A stretch of 64,000 nucleotides of DNA from Oasisia sp. SBJ-2009. Its lineage: Eukaryota > Annelida > Polychaeta > Sabellida > Siboglinidae. The stretch spans positions 37,587,175 through 37,651,174 of the forward strand of contig OZ024862.1 in assembly GCA_964017155.1 (NCBI GenBank). Reading direction: 5' to 3'. A program made the translations under genes and the position numbers. The notes under the pieces are model-generated. The model did not search any database. It was not told the DNA's origin and was given only the letters and a program-made list of their open reading frames with translations. Below, one piece after another: positions 12,001-24,700 of the stretch; within the stretch, counting starts at the first letter, position 1, and each line of letters starts with the position of its first letter.

Positions 12001-15000
12001 CACTTGTTAATCAATACAAGCCATTCTAGTCAATTTTTTTATTATATTATAGCTGAGAAACAAACATATTTTTTACACACACAATGCAGGGATGTTTACA
12101 TATATACATATATTAATTTATGAGACGGGTTAGATGGATACTACCTACCCCACAGAGGGTAGTATAACTTTATGAGTAATTTAAGTCATAAGAATAAGAT
12201 AACATATTGTCATCAACGAAGCTCAGAGGCAAATACAGACAATACATTACATCATTGTTAAAACTGTGTATGGTATGCAATATCTAAGTTGTAAACAGGT
12301 GCAACATATAACATAGCTTGTTTATGCACACATTTTGGGTAAAGACAATTTTCAGAGGTGGAGACCTATTTTAAATGGTCACTCATTAGTAATTATTTCT
12401 TAGAAACAGTTTTCTTTATTGTTATACCATCAATATGTTAACTGAGTTGTAAGCAGCATGCTGACAAAAGAAGACATAATACAAGGCATTATGCCATTTG
12501 ATTATATATCAGTACTGCACATAAGTAGGATAGGGTGGTTTAGGTGATCTGTCAAATTATGGGTATGTGCCAAGATGCACATACCATCACACAATGACAA
12601 CATATTGTAACTCACCTGTTATTCGTACCAGTTTGCAGTCTGAGTGTGTCATCTTGGTATTTGGTAGATTATGCTGGGCTGTGTTCTGTAAGTATACAGA
12701 ATATATTATAGTTGACAGCATGCAATGCAAAATTGTACATGTAATTATAATTATATTATTTAAAGTGACAATGTATTTTTATTTTTTTTAATAATTATAT
12801 ATCACTAAAACATATATGTACAGTGTATATGGACTACTGATCTTTGACTTTGAGATAATCTTTATACTTCACCAATATATTAGAGTTAGTCTCATACATT
12901 AAAATACCATCTGACACAGTTTATATTTATGAATTTGTCCCAGTTTCTACTTCTAGCGCGAACATGTTGCTTTAAATGAATAAATACTAAGATATAATTA
13001 ACAAGGTCATGTTGAAACCCTACGACGCACACCTGTGTCATAATTTTCCCTGTGTACCTAGAACGGTTATTCAGACAATGCGACACCTAGGTCCTAGTCC
13101 TGGCGTAACAAATTACACTGAGGCACTGACTCAGTGATTAGTCTTATTATTTAAATCTCGCATTTCGTTGATTTGTCGCCGAGTCTTAGATAACCGACAT
13201 TACACACGTACGAACGTTTTATCGTATAATTGTACTCACACTAACCTGTAGGCAAGCTATGTTAACGTAGTTAGTCCTCGGGTAGCAGCAAATTCGTAAT
13301 CACTGCAACTGTAAACCTTGACATTCCATTGACTGTCAACTCAGCATTCTGTTTGACACTGACAGCCGAGTGTGTCCTTGCTTGCGTTCTGTTTCTTTAT
13401 TTTCCGATCAAATGCTTCGCTTGTGTGATGCCTGTTATTTTATGTGCATGAATATTTCTCAGTGGCTCAGCATCATTGTGTTATGCATCGCATCTACACT
13501 GGCTAATCACCAGTTTTCCTTGGATAATTATCCGTGTTGTCCTTTTTTTCATTCACTGCCAGAACATGTGAGCAGAACTAAAACGGTAAAACATCCAAGA
13601 AATCTGTGATTGTGCCCGTTGCAACGCAAACAAACCCTCGCGAGATTTCCGTACGTAAGATACGAAATTCGTAGCTGCGAAAATTCTTAACGCTTTCGAG
13701 AATACGAACTTACGAATTTTCGCAGCTACGTAAAAATCCGCCATATTTACGAAAATTCTTACTTACAAATTAATTTTCTTCGAGAATACGGACCCTGGGC
13801 CATCTGTCCTGTGTATGCTTCGCAGAATTAGCTTGCCTTTCAAACGTTTTCCTTTAAATCATAAAATTATAAGATGTCTATTGTTACTATACGCATGTCT
13901 CATGGCATTGTACAAATTGTTATAATAAAACTGTGAATCTTTCAAACAAACCAGTCTGTACACTGTTTATTAATCAAACTAGTGGAGTGAGCCAGCAGTG
14001 CCCATCTGGAGACTCAAGATGTAGTCCAGGACCTGCCCTATAGGCCCGTAGACATTTTGGAGGTATCGAAGTTTGACTGTTGATTTGGGTAATATATACA
14101 TATGTCTTTAATATTCTACTAGGTGGAAATTTCAAAAACTGGGCATAACGTGGCGACGGCCATTTTTCAAAATGGCTGCCAAATTCAATATCCCCGTATC
14201 TTAATAAATACGGCATGCAGAGCAATAATTGTGGTATGCCAATGTATGTTCCAGGAGACTCCAATTTCAAATATACAATTACTTGGCTCCTATGGCATTT
14301 ATTTCCGCCATTTTTAAAGATGGCGGTCGTCAATACAAATGTCCCAATATCTCAAAAATTACGTCACCTAGAGCAGTTTTATTGACGTTGTTGGATAGTT
14401 TGGTAGATAGCGATATCAAACATGTTATTTGTTATCTTCAATAACATAACAATTCGTGCCATTTTTAAAGATGGCGTCTGTCAAAGCCCATTATGTCCGT
14501 ATTTAAGAAATACGGTATTTTGATCCATCTTTCACCACATCTTAAGTGCTTCATGTCGTTGAAGGGTGTAGCAGATATACAGTGGAGACCTGTTTGACCC
14601 ACTGTTAACATTAGTTATCAGTTTGAGACGAGTTCAACGCCGTATATGATATGTTCCCTATTATCGCTCAGTATACATGAGATCATATGGAGAGACCATT
14701 AATCGATGTGTCATCTGTATATAACCAAATGCCAATATAATTCTGAATTTCATGTATGTTTGAAAAGTGTCATCACCAGAACACATTACAGATGGAAAGA
14801 TGCATGTGAAAAACATGTTTATAGGTTAAAGCCTGCATCACTCAGGCCAGGACTACCATCGATCTATATAGATTAGCAGGTACTGAGCATTCAAATTATG
14901 TTTTAAACCTGGTGGAATTGCCTACGAGATATATCCCACTGTTATAACTACACCAAAAGAGAAGTAGTAATGAGGTATTTGTTTACAATAAGCCAAAGTT

Positions 15001-15709
15001 GCCTCATTGATTGAAGACATTTCTATTATATACCAACACACAAGTACATTACTCTAGCTATTATTATTTCAAACTTTTTTGTTTCTTGTCTTGCCATATT
15101 TCAGATGATTGAAAATAAACGTGGCCATAGACAAAAATACATAATAACTTGAGATATTTACATTCGAATTTTCAAGTCTGCTCTTGCATCTTCTGAACTT
15201 GAAGTATTATTTGCATATTGGGCAAGACAGTCGAACCACTTTATGGTGGGGAGACAAGCAGGAAACGTGTCAGTCACGTAGCTGAGCTCAAAGATGACAT
15301 TGTTAACACAGTATTAGGGATTCACGGACATGACTGTGCATTCAAGTATCACAATACGTTTGCATGTTATAAACGATACAATGATATACGGAATCTCATG
15401 TTAAATTTGGAGGAACCGGAGGTAACTGTTGAGATAAATAAACTACAAGAAGCAATCCATAATCCTTACACACGCAGCACAAGCTCTCATAGACCAGAAT
15501 CCGTGTTTTTCTGGACTACATTGACTGTACCATACATTGCACCATACTACAATCAATGTACGTGGGAGTGATAGGGTTCGGTTAAAAAGGAAAAGAGTGA
15601 GGGATAAGTTCTTACTTGTTAATCACGAAAGTGATGTAAACTTTCTGGATGCAATGAGATAACGTATTTGCTAGATGTGCATACTTGAGTACATCTGAAA
15701 GTGTATTTG

Positions 15710-15747
<38 letters not shown>

Positions 15748-18700
15748 CATACATACATATACAAACAAAATAAGGGTCCTCCTCAAACTAAACCTAAACA
15801 TGATTTGTTCGTGGAAGCTTTGTCATATTTAGATCCACTGATCAAAGACGGCTATGGGTTGACAATTACTGAAATTAAGGATTTCGTGTCCAGTTTAGCA
15901 GAGAATTATGATTATGCGTTATACAACAGATATTCTAAGATGCGTGTATTGGACAACTATAATGATACAATTCAGTTCTGTCCTAGTTATCAATTCAATG
16001 TGCCCATGGAATATGCTTTTCATCCGATATTAGCGTAAAACGTACTGCAACAAAGATGAGAGAAATGAATGTTGTTAAGTCGTGTGTGGAGATTATCAGA
16101 TGTTGACAGGCGTCTTTTTGCACCCTTGAATATTTGATAGCGCAATATGTGGTAGAGGCAACTGAGTTGAGTTTGCGTGTTAATAACGATCCAGTCTATG
16201 TATGTAGTATTCTCTTTGTGGTCAACGTCGTCACCATGCGTCACTTCATCGTCATCACCATCAAGCATCATACTCATCGTTTCAATTTTAAACATACAAG
16301 ATCTTTTAATGCCAAAGAGCGAGGCAAAGAAAGTCAGCAACTGATCTGACGTTTTCCCATGATTATTTCACATCATAATCATCACTCCATTTTTCACCTA
16401 TCTTGAAATCAACTTCCTTCAAAAGCCTCTCTGAGAATGTCTCTTTTCTACGACTCGATAACTAGGACATAGCTCAGTCATTTCACTATAGTTGTCCAAT
16501 AAATTTGTGTTTACATCTTTATTGTATAACTCAGTATAATAACTAACTGCTAAACTGAACATGAAATCCTTAATTTCAGTAACTGTCAACCCATAGCCAT
16601 CTTTGTACAAAGGATATAAATGAGACAAAGCCTGCACGATTTAGTTTGAGGAGGACCATATTTTGTTTCTGACTGTCAGCAGCAAATACACTTTCAGGCG
16701 TATGTGCATCTAACAAATGCGTCATTAAAAAAATCTAATTGCATCTAGAAACTTCACTGCGCTTTCGTATTTACACATTCTGAACTTTTCCCTCACTTTT
16801 TTCGTTTGTTCTCGAATCCTATCACTCCCACATATGGTACAATCAGTGTATTCCGGATAAACACGGATCCTGGTAGGGGAGAGCTTGTGCTACGTGTGTA
16901 ACTATTGTTGGTTGCTTCGTATAGTTTGTTTATCTCACCAGTTACCCTGGGTTCCTCCTAAATAGGCCGGAGACTGCGTATACCAGTTTATCGTTTATAA
17001 CATATGTATGGGTATTGTGATACTTGAATGCAGTCAGGTCCGATAATCTTTATTATTATTTTGTCAACAATGTCATTGTTGAGCTCTGCTACGTTACTGA
17101 CACGTTTCCTGCTAGTCTCCCCACAATAAAGTAGCTCGACGGTCTTGCCCAATATGTAAATAATACATTAAGTTCAGGAGAGGCAGGAGCAGACTTGAAA
17201 ATCCGAAGGTGAAATATCTCAAGTTATTATGTATTTTTGCCCATGGCCACGTTTGTTTTCAATTATCTGAAATATGGCAACACAAGAAACAAAAAAGTTT
17301 GAAATAATAATAGCTAGAGTAATGTACTTGTGTGTTGGTATATAATAGAAATGTCTTCAATCAATGAGGCAACCTTGGCTTATTGTAAACAAATACCTCA
17401 TTACTACTTCTCTTTTGGGATAGTTATAACAGTGGGATATATCTCGTAGGCAATTCCACCAGGTTTAAAACATAATTTGAATGCTCAGTACCTGCTAATC
17501 TATATAGATCGATGGTAGTCCTGGCCTGAGTGATGCAGGCTTTAACCTATAAACATGTTTTTCACATGCATCTTTCCATCTGTGATGTGTTCTGGTGATG
17601 ACACTTTTCAAACATACATGAAATTCAGAATTATATTGGCATTTGGTTATATACAGATGACACATCAATTAATGGTCTCGCCATATGATCTCATGTATAC
17701 TGAGCGATAATAGGGAACATATCATATACGGCGTTGAACTCGTCTCAAACTGATAACTAATGTTAACAGTGGGTCAAACAGGTCTCCACTGTATATCTGC
17801 TACACCCTTCAACGACATGAAGCACTTAAGATGTGGTGAAAGATGGATCTAAATACCGTATTTCTTAAATACGGACATAATGGGCTTTGACAGACGCCAT
17901 CTTTAAAACTGGCGCGAATTGTTATGTTATTGAAGGTAACAAATAACATGTTTGGTATTGCTATCCACCAAGCTATCCAACAACGTCAATAAAACTGCTC
18001 TAGGTGACGTAGTTTTTGAGATATTGGGACATTTGTATTGATGACCGCCATCTTTAAAAATGGCGGAAATAAATGCCATAGGAGTCAAGTAATTGTATAT
18101 TTGAAATTGGAGTCCCCTGAAACATACATTGGCATACCACAATTATTGCTCTGCATGCCGTATTTATTAAGATACGGGGATATTGAATTTGGCAGCCATT
18201 TTGAAAAATGGCCGTCGCAATGTTATGCCCAGTTTTTGAAATTTCCACCTAGTAGAATATTAAAGCCATATGTATATATTACCCAAATCAACAGTCAAAC
18301 TTCGATACCTCCGAAATGTCTACGGGCCTATAGGGCAGGTCCAGGACTAATGTGTACTATGCAGTTGGACTGACAACTCTAAAAAAAGCCAATGTACATA
18401 ACTCATATTGTTTTAGAAATTAACAAAAGTAGCTCTTCCAAAGGTGACGCACAGATATTTTCGTTTTATGTCAATATATAAATCAATCCTTTTAAGTGGC
18501 ACCACCATGGTTCTGCTGACCACAAGGTTGGAAGTCCTGCTGACCAAGGTTAATTCTACTGACCACCAACCATACAAATGTAAAGGTTCTACTGACCACC
18601 AACCATAGAAATGTAAAGGTTCTACTGACCACCAACCATAGAAATGTATAGGTTCTACTGACCACCAACCATAGAAATGTAAAGGAATGTAAAGGTTCTA

Positions 18701-21700
18701 CTGACCACCAACCATACAAATATAAAGGTTCTACTGACCACCAACCATAGAAATGTAAAGGTTCTACTGACCACCAACCATACAAATGTAAAGGTTCTAC
18801 TGACCACCAACCATAGAAATGTAAAGGTTCTACTGACCACCAACCATAGAAATGTAAAGGTTCCACTGACCACCAACCATAGAAATGTAAAGCTTCCACT
18901 GACCACCAACCATGCAAATGTAAAGGTTCCACTGACCACCAACCATAGAAATGTAAAGGTTCCACTGACCACCAACCATAGAAATGTAAAGGTTCCACTG
19001 ACCACCAACCATAGAAATGTAAAGGTTCCACTGACCACCAACAATAGAAATGTAAAGGTTCTACTCACCACCAACCATACAAATGTAAAGGTTCTACTCA
19101 CCACCAACCATACAAATGTAAAGGTTCTACTCACCACCAACCATACAAATGTAAAGGTTCTACTCACCACCAACCATACAAATGTAAAGGTTCTACTGAC
19201 CACCAACCATACAAATGTAAAGGTTCTACTGACCACCAACCATACAAATGTAAAGGTTCTACTCACCACCAACCATAGAAATGTAAAGGTTCTACTGACC
19301 ACCAACCATACAAATGTAAAGGTTCTACTCACCACCAACCATACAAATGTAAAGGTTCTACTCACCACCAACCATACAAATGTAAAGGTTCTACTCACCA
19401 CCAACCATACAAATGTAAAGGTTCTACTCACCACAACCATACAAATGTAAAGGTTCTACTGACCACCAACCATACAAATGTAAAGGTTCTACTCACCACC
19501 AACCATACAAATGTAAAGGTTCTACTGACCACCAACCATACAAATGTAAAGGTTCTACTCACCACCAACCATACAAATGTAAAGGTTCTACTCACCACCA
19601 ACCATACAAATGTAAAGGTTCTACTGACCACCAACCATACAAATGTAAAGGTTCTACTCACCACCAACCATACAAATGTAAAGGTTCTACTGACCACCAA
19701 CCATACAAATGTAAAGGTTCTACTCACCACCAACCATACAAATGTAAAGGTTCTACTGACCACCAACCATACAAATGTAAAGGTTCTACTGACCACCAAC
19801 CATACAAATGTAAAGGTTCTACTCACCACCAACCATACAAATGTAAAGCTTCTACTCACCACCAACCATACAAATGTAAAGCTTCTACTGACCACCAACC
19901 ATAGAAATGTAAAGCTTCTACTGACCACCAACCATAGAAAGGTAAAGCTTCTACTGACCACCAACCATAGAAATGTAAAGGTTCTACTGACCACCAACCA
20001 TACAAATGTAAAGGTTCTACTGACCACCAACCATAGAAATGTATAGGTTCTACTGACCACCAACCATAGAAATGTAAAGGTTTTAATGACCACCAACCAT
20101 ACACATGTAAAGGTTCTACTGACCATGCACCAACCATAGAAATGTAAAGGTTCTACTGACCACCAACCATACAAATGTAAAGGTTCTACTGACCACCAAC
20201 CATACAAATGTAAAGGTTCTACTGACCACCAACCATAGAAATGTAAAGGTTCCACTGACCACCAACCATAGAAATGTAAAGCTTCCACTGACCACCAACC
20301 ATGCAAATGTAAAGGTTCCACTGACCACCAACCATAGAAATGTAAAGGTTCCACTGACCACCAACCATAGAAATGTAAAGGTTCCACTGACCACCAACCA
20401 TAGAAATGTAAAGGTTCCACTGACCACCAACAATAGAAATGTAAAGGTTCTACTCACCACCAACCATACAAATGTAAAGGTTCTACTCACCACCAACCAT
20501 ACAAATGTAAAGGTTCTACTCACCACCAACCATACAAATGTAAAGGTTCTACTCACCACCAACCATACAAATGTAAAAGTTCTACTCACCACCAACCATA
20601 CAAATGTAAAGGTTCTACTCACCACCAACCATACAAATGTAAAGGTTCTACTCACCACCAACCATAGAAATGTAAAGGTTCTACTGACCACCAACCATAC
20701 AAATGTAAAGGTTCTACTCACCACCAACCATACAAATGTAAAGGTTTTACTCACCACCAACCATACAAATGTAAAGATTCTACTGACCACCAACCATACA
20801 AATGTAAAGGTTCTACTGACCACCAACCATACAAATGTAAAGGTTCTACTGACCACCAACCATACAAATATAAAGGTTCTACTCACCACCAACCATACAA
20901 ATGTAAAGGTTCTACTGACCACCAACCATACAAATGTAAAGGTTCTACTCACCACCAACCATACAAATGTAAAGGTTCTACTCACCACCAACCATACAAA
21001 TGTAAAGGTTCTACTCACCACCAACCATACAAATGTAAAGGTTCTACTCACCACCAACCATACAAATGTAAAGGTTCTACTCACCACCAACCATACAAAT
21101 GTAAAGGTTCTACTGACCACCAACCATACAAATGTAAAGGTTCTACTCACCACCAACCATACACATGTAAAGGTTCTACTCACCACCAACCATACAAATG
21201 TAAAGGTTCTACTGACCACCAACCATACAAATGTAAAGGTTCTACTCACCACCAACCATACAAATGTAAAGGTTCTACTCACCACCAACCATACAAATGT
21301 AAATGTTCTACTCACCACCAACCATACAAATGTAAAGGTTCTACTCACCACCAACCATACAAATGTAAAGGTTCTACTCACCACCAACCATACAAATGTA
21401 AAGGTTCTACTCACCACCAACCATACAAATGTAAAGGTTCTACTCACCACCAACCATACAAATGTAAAGGTTCTACTGACCACCAACCATACAAATGTAA
21501 AGGTTCTACTGACCACCAACCATACAAATGTAAAGGTTCTACTCACCACCAACCATACAAATGTAAAGGTTCTACTCACCACCAACCATACAAATGTAAA
21601 GGTTCTACTGACCACCAACCATACAAATGTAAAGGTTCTACTCACCACCAACCATACAAATGTAAAGGTTCTACTCACCACCAACCATACAAATGTAAAG

Positions 21701-24700
21701 GTTCTACTCACCACCAACCATACAAATGTAAAGGTTCTACTGACCACCAACCATACAAATGTAAAGGTTCTACTCACCACCAACCATACAAATGTAAATG
21801 TTCTACTCACCACCAACCATACAAATGTAAAGGTTCTACTGACCACCAACCATACAAATGTAAAGGTTCTACTCACCACCAACCATACAAATGTAAAGGT
21901 TCTACTCACCACCAACCATAGAAATGTAAAGGTTCTACTGACCGCCAACCATAGAAATGTAAAGGTTCTACTGACCACCAATCATAGAAATGTAAAGCTT
22001 CTACTGACCACCAACCATAGAAATGTAAAGCTTCTACTGACCACCAACCATAGAAATGTAAAGCTTCTACTGACCACCAACCATAGAAAGGTAAAGCTTC
22101 TACTGACCACCAACCATAGAAATGTAAAGGTTCTACTGACCACCAACCATACAAATATAAAGGTTCTACTGACCACCAACCATAGAAATGTAAAGGTTTT
22201 AATGACCACCAACCATACACATGTAAAGCTTCTACTGACCACCAACCATAGAAATGTAAAGGTTCTACTGACCACCAACCATACAAATATAAAGGTTCTA
22301 CTGACCAGCAACCATACAAATATAAAGGTTCTACTGACCACCAACCATAGAAATTTAAAGGTTCTACTGACCACCAACCATACAAATGTAAAGGTTCTAC
22401 TGACCACCAACCATACAAATGTAAAGGTTCTACTGGCCACCAACCATACAAATGTAAAGGTTCTACTGACCACCAACCATACAAATATAAAGGTTCTACT
22501 GACCACCAACCATAGAAATGTAAAGGTTCTACTGACCACCAACCATACAAATATAAAGGTTCTACTGACCACCAACCATATAAATATAAAGGTTCTACTG
22601 ACCAGCAAACATACAAATATAAAGGTTCTACTGACCACCAACCATAGAAATTTAAAGGTTCTAATGACCACCAACCATACAAATATAAAGGTTCCACTGA
22701 CCACCAACCATACAAATGTAAAGGTTCTACTGACCACCAACCATACAAATATAAAGGTTCTACTGTCCACCAACCATAGAAATGTAAAGGTTCTACTGAC
22801 CACCAACCATACAAATGTAAAGGTTCTACTGACCACCAACCATACAAATGTAAAGGTTCCACTGACCACCAACCATACAAATATAAAGGTTCTACTGACC
22901 ACCAACCATACAAATATAAAGGTTCTACTGACCACGGTGGTTTCTGCGCTGGTGTGGGTTGTGTCAAGGTTGTGGACTCAGCTTCCAGATCACACCATTC
23001 ATGCTGGAGATCCGCTACTTGATGGACTGGATGTGGACTGACACGGCCCTCGGGCTCTACAGCTGGGTCCAGATGGAAGACATCTACAACAATGTCTTTA
23101 TTGTCGCATGTTTCCTCGCTGGTGAAGATGTAAGTGACGTCATCCAGACCTATGTCGTCAGAGGGTATAGATGTATTGTGTAAATATACATTCATAGACT
23201 ATCTGATACACAAACCCATGTGAGTTCTTTCATGACCTGCAACTCATTTCTGATGTGAGGATCCCCATCACATGCATGCTCACATATTTAGGTATTATAA
23301 ATTAATGTTTGTACCCGCTGCACATACAGCCTCTTATGCAAAGCAGCAACGCAAGACAAGTGATGATTGAAATAGGCCAATTCAATGACATTGCTTTATT
23401 CTAATAGATAAATCATGTGATGGCCCACATATATATATATATACACCTGTACATACAATCACTACATCAATACATCTACACAGCAAGCATGCGCCGGCCC
23501 CAATGGTCTTGCTAAGCAATACCAACAAATTCTAAACACATTACCAATGACAGGTATTAATACAATATTTACTATCTACACCGTATCGGTGGGGGTCACT
23601 CCGCCACTTCCTGTAAAACCACCTACTTTATTTACCGCCCTAAAAACCCTGCACTTAGAGGAAAAAACCTAGGCAAAACCTCATGTACATATTTGGCATC
23701 AGGGAAAAGCGTCAAAGCCACTATAGTGTCCATTAAGTGTGGCACAGGGAGGTGGGTGGGAGACAAAATAACCACGTATGACAATAACCAAATATAATTA
23801 TCGCAATATGAGATGTATTGTCGTTAGTATCAGAACTATGTGCATGTGACAGCGGTATGTGACGCCGCGTGCCACCAAGCGGTCCCCCATCATCAAGTAC
23901 GGTCTCGGCGGCATTCTTCTCTTCCTACTCTTCCTCATCATCTGGTTTCCCATGCTGCTCTTCTCCTTCGGCGGCACTGTGTTTGTGTCGAAGGCTCCCC
24001 TCGGCTGCAGACTCGCCATCACGCTCGACTCTTACAAGGTACACACCTTTTTAGATTAGTGTTTCTGTGGCATGATTATGTCGACTTTAATTACATACAT
24101 TTACCCATCAATTATACAATTCATATCACATAATTATTACGCAATTAGTATCATTATTAGCATTTTAGTATGATAATTGTATACTAGATTAGCTATGTTT
24201 ATTTTTTGTTTAATCATATACTTTTTATTTAAATTTTTATTTTAGCATCCTGAGGAATAATAAGTAATGTAACGACTGTGTTATTTTATTTTACTGTCTC
24301 ATGTATAGGCTTATATTTATAATGTTTATATATATATATATAATATATATATATAATATATATATATATATATACATAATATATATATTTTATTTTAAGA
24401 ATAATTTATCATCCAATTTTAGCTACTATTTGTATATTTATGTAAAGCGCCTGAGAGCAATACTATTGATTCGGTCGCTATGCAAATAAATTGTATTATT
24501 ATTACACATAGTAAAGATTTCAACGCTGGGGCATTTAATTGAACCTTGGATCCATGAACAGTGTTTTCTATAATTTACATTACATTACATAACCACGGCA
24601 ACATGCAACAGAAGAGAACAACACCATCCTGGTTACATTTACACAGTTAATCTTCAGTTACATTTCTAGTCAGTCAGCTGGTAGCAGACAAAAAGGGTGA

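Larger units (their letters stand above)
10013..13794. mobile_element. Terminal-inverted-repeat DNA transposon, about 3.8 kb
   Basis: Ends are inverted (GGCCCGTATTCTCGAA left, and the same with one change on the right). Both are followed by subterminal blocks rich in TTCGTAA and AATATGGCG. A CTG trinucleotide on each side (10010-10012, 13795-13797) may be a 3-bp target duplication, as in some PIF/Harbinger elements; this assignment is tentative. No transposase ORF is evident, so it is non-autonomous or decayed. It contains a nested MITE at 11040-11273. Confidence 0.7.
14022..18351. mobile_element. 4.3-kb inverted duplication (about 2-kb arms) with decayed repeat-family ORFs
   Basis: The left arm (14022 to about 16010) and right arm (about 16430 to 18351) are diverged reverse complements, with outer ends TAGTCCWGGACCTGCCC and an unpaired centre. 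The arms share a non-coding outer part with several short palindromes (for example CGCCATTTTTAAAGATGGCG) and a coding-like inner part. GYGLT(I/V)TEIKDF occurs in both arms (plus strand about 15850; minus strand about 16580). An ATG abuts both ends as a possible target duplication. It could be one foldback transposon or two head-to-head copies. Confidence 0.75.
9976..22981 (+). other. 13-kb PIEZO intron
   Basis: GT..AG intron filled by three blocks: a 3.8-kb terminal-inverted-repeat element, a 4.3-kb inverted duplication, and a 4.4-kb 33-bp satellite that ends 46 bp before the acceptor at 22980-22981. Confidence 0.9.

Noticed and set aside
18535..22935. CRISPR array
   Set aside because: Units are contiguous with no unique spacers, and the DNA is eukaryotic with spliced genes.
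22959..22981. Upstream extension of PIEZO exon 9 (GCGLS before FQITPF)
   Set aside because: Using the earlier acceptor CAAG breaks the reading frame with exon 8. Only the acceptor at 22980-22981 restores phase and family spacing.
18492..23195. Minus-strand ORFs of up to 621 codons rich in WWSVEPLHFYG and RTFTFVWLVV, plus the plus-strand TTNHTNVKVLL frame
   Set aside because: Stop-free frames follow from a 33-bp unit (multiple of three). There is no start context, homology or composition of a real protein, and the array lies in an intron.
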